7,370 nt of DNA from Candidatus Fermentibacterota bacterium (GTDB lineage Bacteria; JAFGKV01): assembly GCA_030620115.1 (NCBI GenBank), contig JAUXFG010000176.1, forward strand, positions 1 through 7,370, in the 5' to 3' direction. A model generated the notes under the pieces. It did not search any database, was not told the origin of the DNA, and worked only from the letters and a program-made list of their open reading frames with translations. Below, in pieces: positions 5,435 through 7,370 of the stretch. Numbering within the stretch: position 1 is the first letter of the stretch; each line of letters opens with the position of its first letter. The position numbers were made by a program, and so were the translations under genes.

Positions 5435-6508
5435 CTACTTTCCCCCTTTGGAGTGCGGTAGCCCCGCGTACTGCGCGGGACTACCGCCTTCCCCGAGCAA
5501 GCCATGCTTGCGTAGGCCATTCTTGATCTTCGCCAGCGCCCAGGAGGCATGTTCGCGTACAAGCGGGGAACCATCGTGGACCAACACATCCCGGAGGGCA
5601 CGGACAAGCTCATCGCTTTCAAGATTGCCAGCAACCACCGCGGCATTTCGAAGCGCTGCTTTCCTTCCCAGCCTGGCAAATGGGCTCTCCGCAGCGAACC
5701 TTTGAAATACACGATTCGACCGAAGCGCTAGTACCCTGTGCAGGAATGCGGTGTCGTCTACCTTCCTTCGGGGCGGTGGTGAGAGCTTCCCAAAGGGGCA
5801 TGCCGCAAGGCACGAATCACATCCCAAGAAACGAAGGCCAAGAATGGCTCGAAGCTCTTCTGGTAGGGCGGATTTGCTCTCTGTGGTATGGTACGAAAGG
5901 CACAAAGATGAATTGACGCCATACTCCGTGAGAGCGCCCGTGGGGCACGCTTCGATACAGAGTCTGCAATCCCCACACTGGCCGCGGAGCATTTCCGCCT
6001 GGGCCATTCCCTCTACCTCATCCGCCACGGCGATTTCCGCGATTCCTATGTCCCCTCCGAAATCGGGATGGAATAGATAACGATTCTTCCCGATCCAGCC
6101 AAGTCCGGCTCTCGCAGCCAGACCACGCTCCGGCAGCGGCGTGGCGTCTACCGCGATATGGTAACGCAAAAAACCTGCTCTTCTGGCAAGAGACTCGAGC
6201 TTGTTGGCCACCAGATGATGGTAGTCGCTTCCCCTGGCAAACGAAGCAACCCATGGTGCCCATGACGGACGTGTTTCCCGGTGAAGCTCGTCCCATCGAT
6301 ACACAAAAACCAGGAATCCCCTCGCCCAAGGGAAAAGCCGTGCGGGGCTTCCGAGACCCCTCTCCATGTACCCCATGGAAGCGTGGTACCCTCGCGCGAT
6401 CCATTGCTGAAGGAGGGATCTTTCTTTCTCCAGAGAGCCTATCGGGCAGAAGCCGACATCGGCAAAGCCCAGTTCATGGGCGAGCTCCCGCAGATGTTTA
6501 GCCCGCAT
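5435..6508 (-). CDS. queG: Epoxyqueuosine reductase QueG
   Basis: QueG performs the last step of queuosine synthesis, reducing epoxyqueuosine in tRNA to queuosine with cobalamin and two [4Fe-4S] clusters. The 357-residue product shows the expected order: N-terminal domain with ARGSDYHHLV (91-100); VDATPLPERGLAARAGLGWIGKN (120-142), with the family's conserved Asp121; first cluster ligands CGDCRLCIEACP (178-189); and second set C203 plus CDSCLAACP (230-238). A C-terminal HEAT-like helical region follows (about 255-335). The ATG at 6508 has GGTGA 3 nt upstream and starts 39 nt after the exonuclease stop, so the two are probably co-transcribed. About residues 341-352 (GGSPAQYAGLPH) are encoded by a palindromic repeat, and the remaining residues up to the TAG look like repeat-flank sequence, not family sequence. 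The catalytic part appears intact. Confidence 0.95.
   Translation of the reverse strand: MRAKHLRELAHELGFADVGFCPIGSLEKERSLLQQWIARGYHASMGYMERGLGSPARLFPWARGFLVFVYRWDELHRETRPSWAPWVASFARGSDYHHLVANKLESLARRAGFLRYHIAVDATPLPERGLAARAGLGWIGKNRYLFHPDFGGDIGIAEIAVADEVEGMAQAEMLRGQCGDCRLCIEACPTGALTEYGVNSSLCLSYHTTESKSALPEELRAILGLRFLGCDSCLAACPFGKLSPPPRRKVDDTAFLHRVLALRSNRVFQRFAAESPFARLGRKAALRNAAVVAGNLESDELVRALRDVLVHDGSPLVREHASWALAKIKNGLRKHGLLGEGGSPAQYAGLPHSKGGK
5455..5487. repeat. Near-perfect 33-bp palindrome inside the 3' end of queG
   Basis: GCGGTAG (5455-5461) pairs with CTACCGC (5481-5487), and CCCGCG (5463-5468) pairs with CGCGGG (5474-5479). There is one mismatch between the stems and a 5-nt loop. The 13 base pairs make this the strongest hairpin in the window. 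It looks like a dispersed REP-type element that has supplied the last codons of queG. On the minus strand it sits just before the stop codon and could stabilise or end the mRNA. Confidence 0.8.
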
Positions 6509-6547
6509 TTCTCACCGGCTTTCTCGCGGACGCCGGCCGATCAGGCG

Positions 6548-7234
6548 CTACATGCCCGGCAGGGCCGTGCCCATGGTTTCTTGAACCCGCTGCAGAAGCT
6601 GCCCCGTAGCTCTCACATCTTCGAGACAGTAACGCGCGATCTCTTCGACTCGCCCCTCTTGGTAGGCTTCCGCGACACGGGCGCCGGTAAGCTTGGTCTT
6701 GGAACTCTTCAATCCCGTTCGCCGACACAAGAAATCCAGAGAGTATCTTCTCGTGGCGCCGAAGAAACTCAATACATCCAACAGATCGAAATGCTCGACA
6801 ATCTTGTATCTGCTGGGAACTAGATTGCGCGAGATAGCAACCCCAAGCAGCAAGCTGCGCAGCATGAGGTATGGCCCGTCAAATGTTCTTCCGTTGAACG
6901 TGATGATCTGTTGGTAGCGTTTCACGACGTCCCAGAACCTCTCAAGCATCTCCATTTCATTACCCGTCCAGTATTCGACCCCCTCCTCGGGCTCCCACGA
7001 TGATCCCTCCCCGGGAAGGCCTTCCGCGAGAACCATGGCCTTATCGCTCTCGGGATTCAGCATGCCGATGGCCACGATCCTGCCGGTGAGGGGGAAAAGA
7101 CCCAAGCGCTCGCGCTCGCGTGCCTCCTCCTCTTCATTCTCGCACGATTTGAGGAGATATGCTTGCTCCTCTTCATCAAAATCCGTCCAGTCAACAGGAA
7201 CAGTCTCAATGTCAAGAACAACTCTACTCGCCAA
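6548..7234 (-). CDS. PolB-like 3'-5' exonuclease, DEDDy type (RNase H fold)
   Basis: The protein is a predicted metal-dependent 3'-5' exonuclease resembling the proofreading domain of family B polymerases (COG3298-like). All three Exo motifs are visible with the start chosen here: Exo I LDIETVP (7-13, D8 and E10), Exo II ITFNGRTFDGPYL (111-123, N114 and D119) and Exo III YCLED (202-206, Tyr-x3-Asp). The set is complete, so activity is likely. Length is 228 residues. I chose the TTG at 7234 because AAGGAGG lies 5 nt upstream. In-frame alternatives are a GTG at 7261 (GAGGG 9 nt upstream) and a TTG at 7285 (no good site). The region after Exo I (about 20-43) is very acidic and charged (EEEEARERER). 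It is upstream of queG with a 39-nt gap. The true substrate, DNA or RNA, is unknown, and a link to tRNA modification is not shown by sequence. Confidence 0.85.
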   Translation of the reverse strand: MASRVVLDIETVPVDWTDFDEEEQAYLLKSCENEEEEARERERLGLFPLTGRIVAIGMLNPESDKAMVLAEGLPGEGSSWEPEEGVEYWTGNEMEMLERFWDVVKRYQQIITFNGRTFDGPYLMLRSLLLGVAISRNLVPSRYKIVEHFDLLDVLSFFGATRRYSLDFLCRRTGLKSSKTKLTGARVAEAYQEGRVEEIARYCLEDVRATGQLLQRVQETMGTALPGM

Positions 7235-7239
7235 CTCAT

Positions 7240-7246
7240 CCTCCTT
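7240..7246 (-). promoter_or_regulatory. Strong ribosome-binding site before a TTG start (exonuclease)
   Basis: On the minus strand AAGGAGG is followed by ATGAG and then TTG at 7234. This near-consensus site at ideal spacing decides the start, even though the frame stays open to 7285. It would also give a protein beginning just before the Exo I strand, as is usual for the fold. Confidence 0.65.
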
Positions 7247-7289
7247 CCGCAATGCTTCCACGAAAATATTCCCTCGATTCAGCAACGTG

Positions 7290-7318
7290 AAACTATCTCA
7301 TCAGACGGGCATTGGCAA
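7290..7318 (-). promoter_or_regulatory. Possible weak sigma-70 promoter of the exonuclease-queG unit
   Basis: On the minus strand TTGCCA (7313-7318) is separated by 17 nt from TAGTTT (7290-7295). The -35 box is close to consensus, but the -10 box matches only about half. It lies about 55 nt upstream of the chosen TTG start. This is a weak match that could occur by chance. Confidence 0.25.
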
Positions 7319-7339
7319 ACATGAGCCCGCTTCCCCCCA

Positions 7340-7370
7340 ACTCTTCCCCAGCTCTTCCCCAGCTCTTCCC
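7340..7370. repeat. Tandem 11-bp pyrimidine-rich repeat, cut by window edge
   Basis: AGCTCTTCCCC occurs at 7350-7360 and again from 7361 (cut at 7370), preceded by a shortened copy ACTCTTCCCC (7340-7349). More copies may follow outside. Its C/T bias and the AACTCT-CCCC theme recall the 40-bp repeats near 1238 and 1334, but the units are not the same. Confidence 0.7.

Overview
The window is a chromosomal segment of about 7.4 kb from a Gram-negative-type bacterium. An outer-membrane barrel protein with a signal peptide implies an outer membrane. The G+C content looks moderately high, and the spacers are full of palindromic and pyrimidine-rich repeats. DUF5916 barrel proteins and this repeat load are common in uncultivated FCB-like and related phyla, but that placement is an inference and I cannot name the organism. 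There are no tRNA, rRNA, CRISPR, insertion-sequence or phage genes.

Left part (1-1222, plus strand): the 3' portion of an M16-type zinc-peptidase-like protein that runs in from outside the window. The visible domain pair lacks the HxxEH zinc motif but keeps the RxxxGLAY signature. It is followed by a 429-bp convergent spacer (1223-1651) holding two 40-bp pyrimidine-rich direct repeats, a small hairpin and a perfect 20-bp palindrome.

Right part (1652-7234, all minus strand): two gene groups read right to left. The first is a PolB-type 3'-5' exonuclease followed 39 nt later by queG (epoxyqueuosine reductase). The second is queF (preQ0 reductase), overlapping by 4 nt the gene for a YhhQ/QPTR queuosine-precursor transporter, followed 40 nt later by a DUF5916 outer-membrane protein with a CBM9-like domain. 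A roughly 430-bp spacer between the groups (5003-5434) is almost entirely palindromic repeat DNA. One more palindrome lies inside the 3' end of queG and encodes its last residues.

Working together: the transporter would import preQ0 or preQ1, QueF reduces preQ0 to preQ1, tRNA-guanine transglycosylase (not in the window) inserts it into tRNA, and QueG carries out the last step from epoxyqueuosine to queuosine. The de novo genes queD, queE and queC are absent here, so the locus fits salvage plus completion of queuosine, though the rest of the genome could supply the other steps. I see no clear new defence or mobile system. The most interesting points are the outer-membrane protein in the transporter operon, the dense nest of unrelated palindromes between queG and queF, and the repeat-derived QueG tail.
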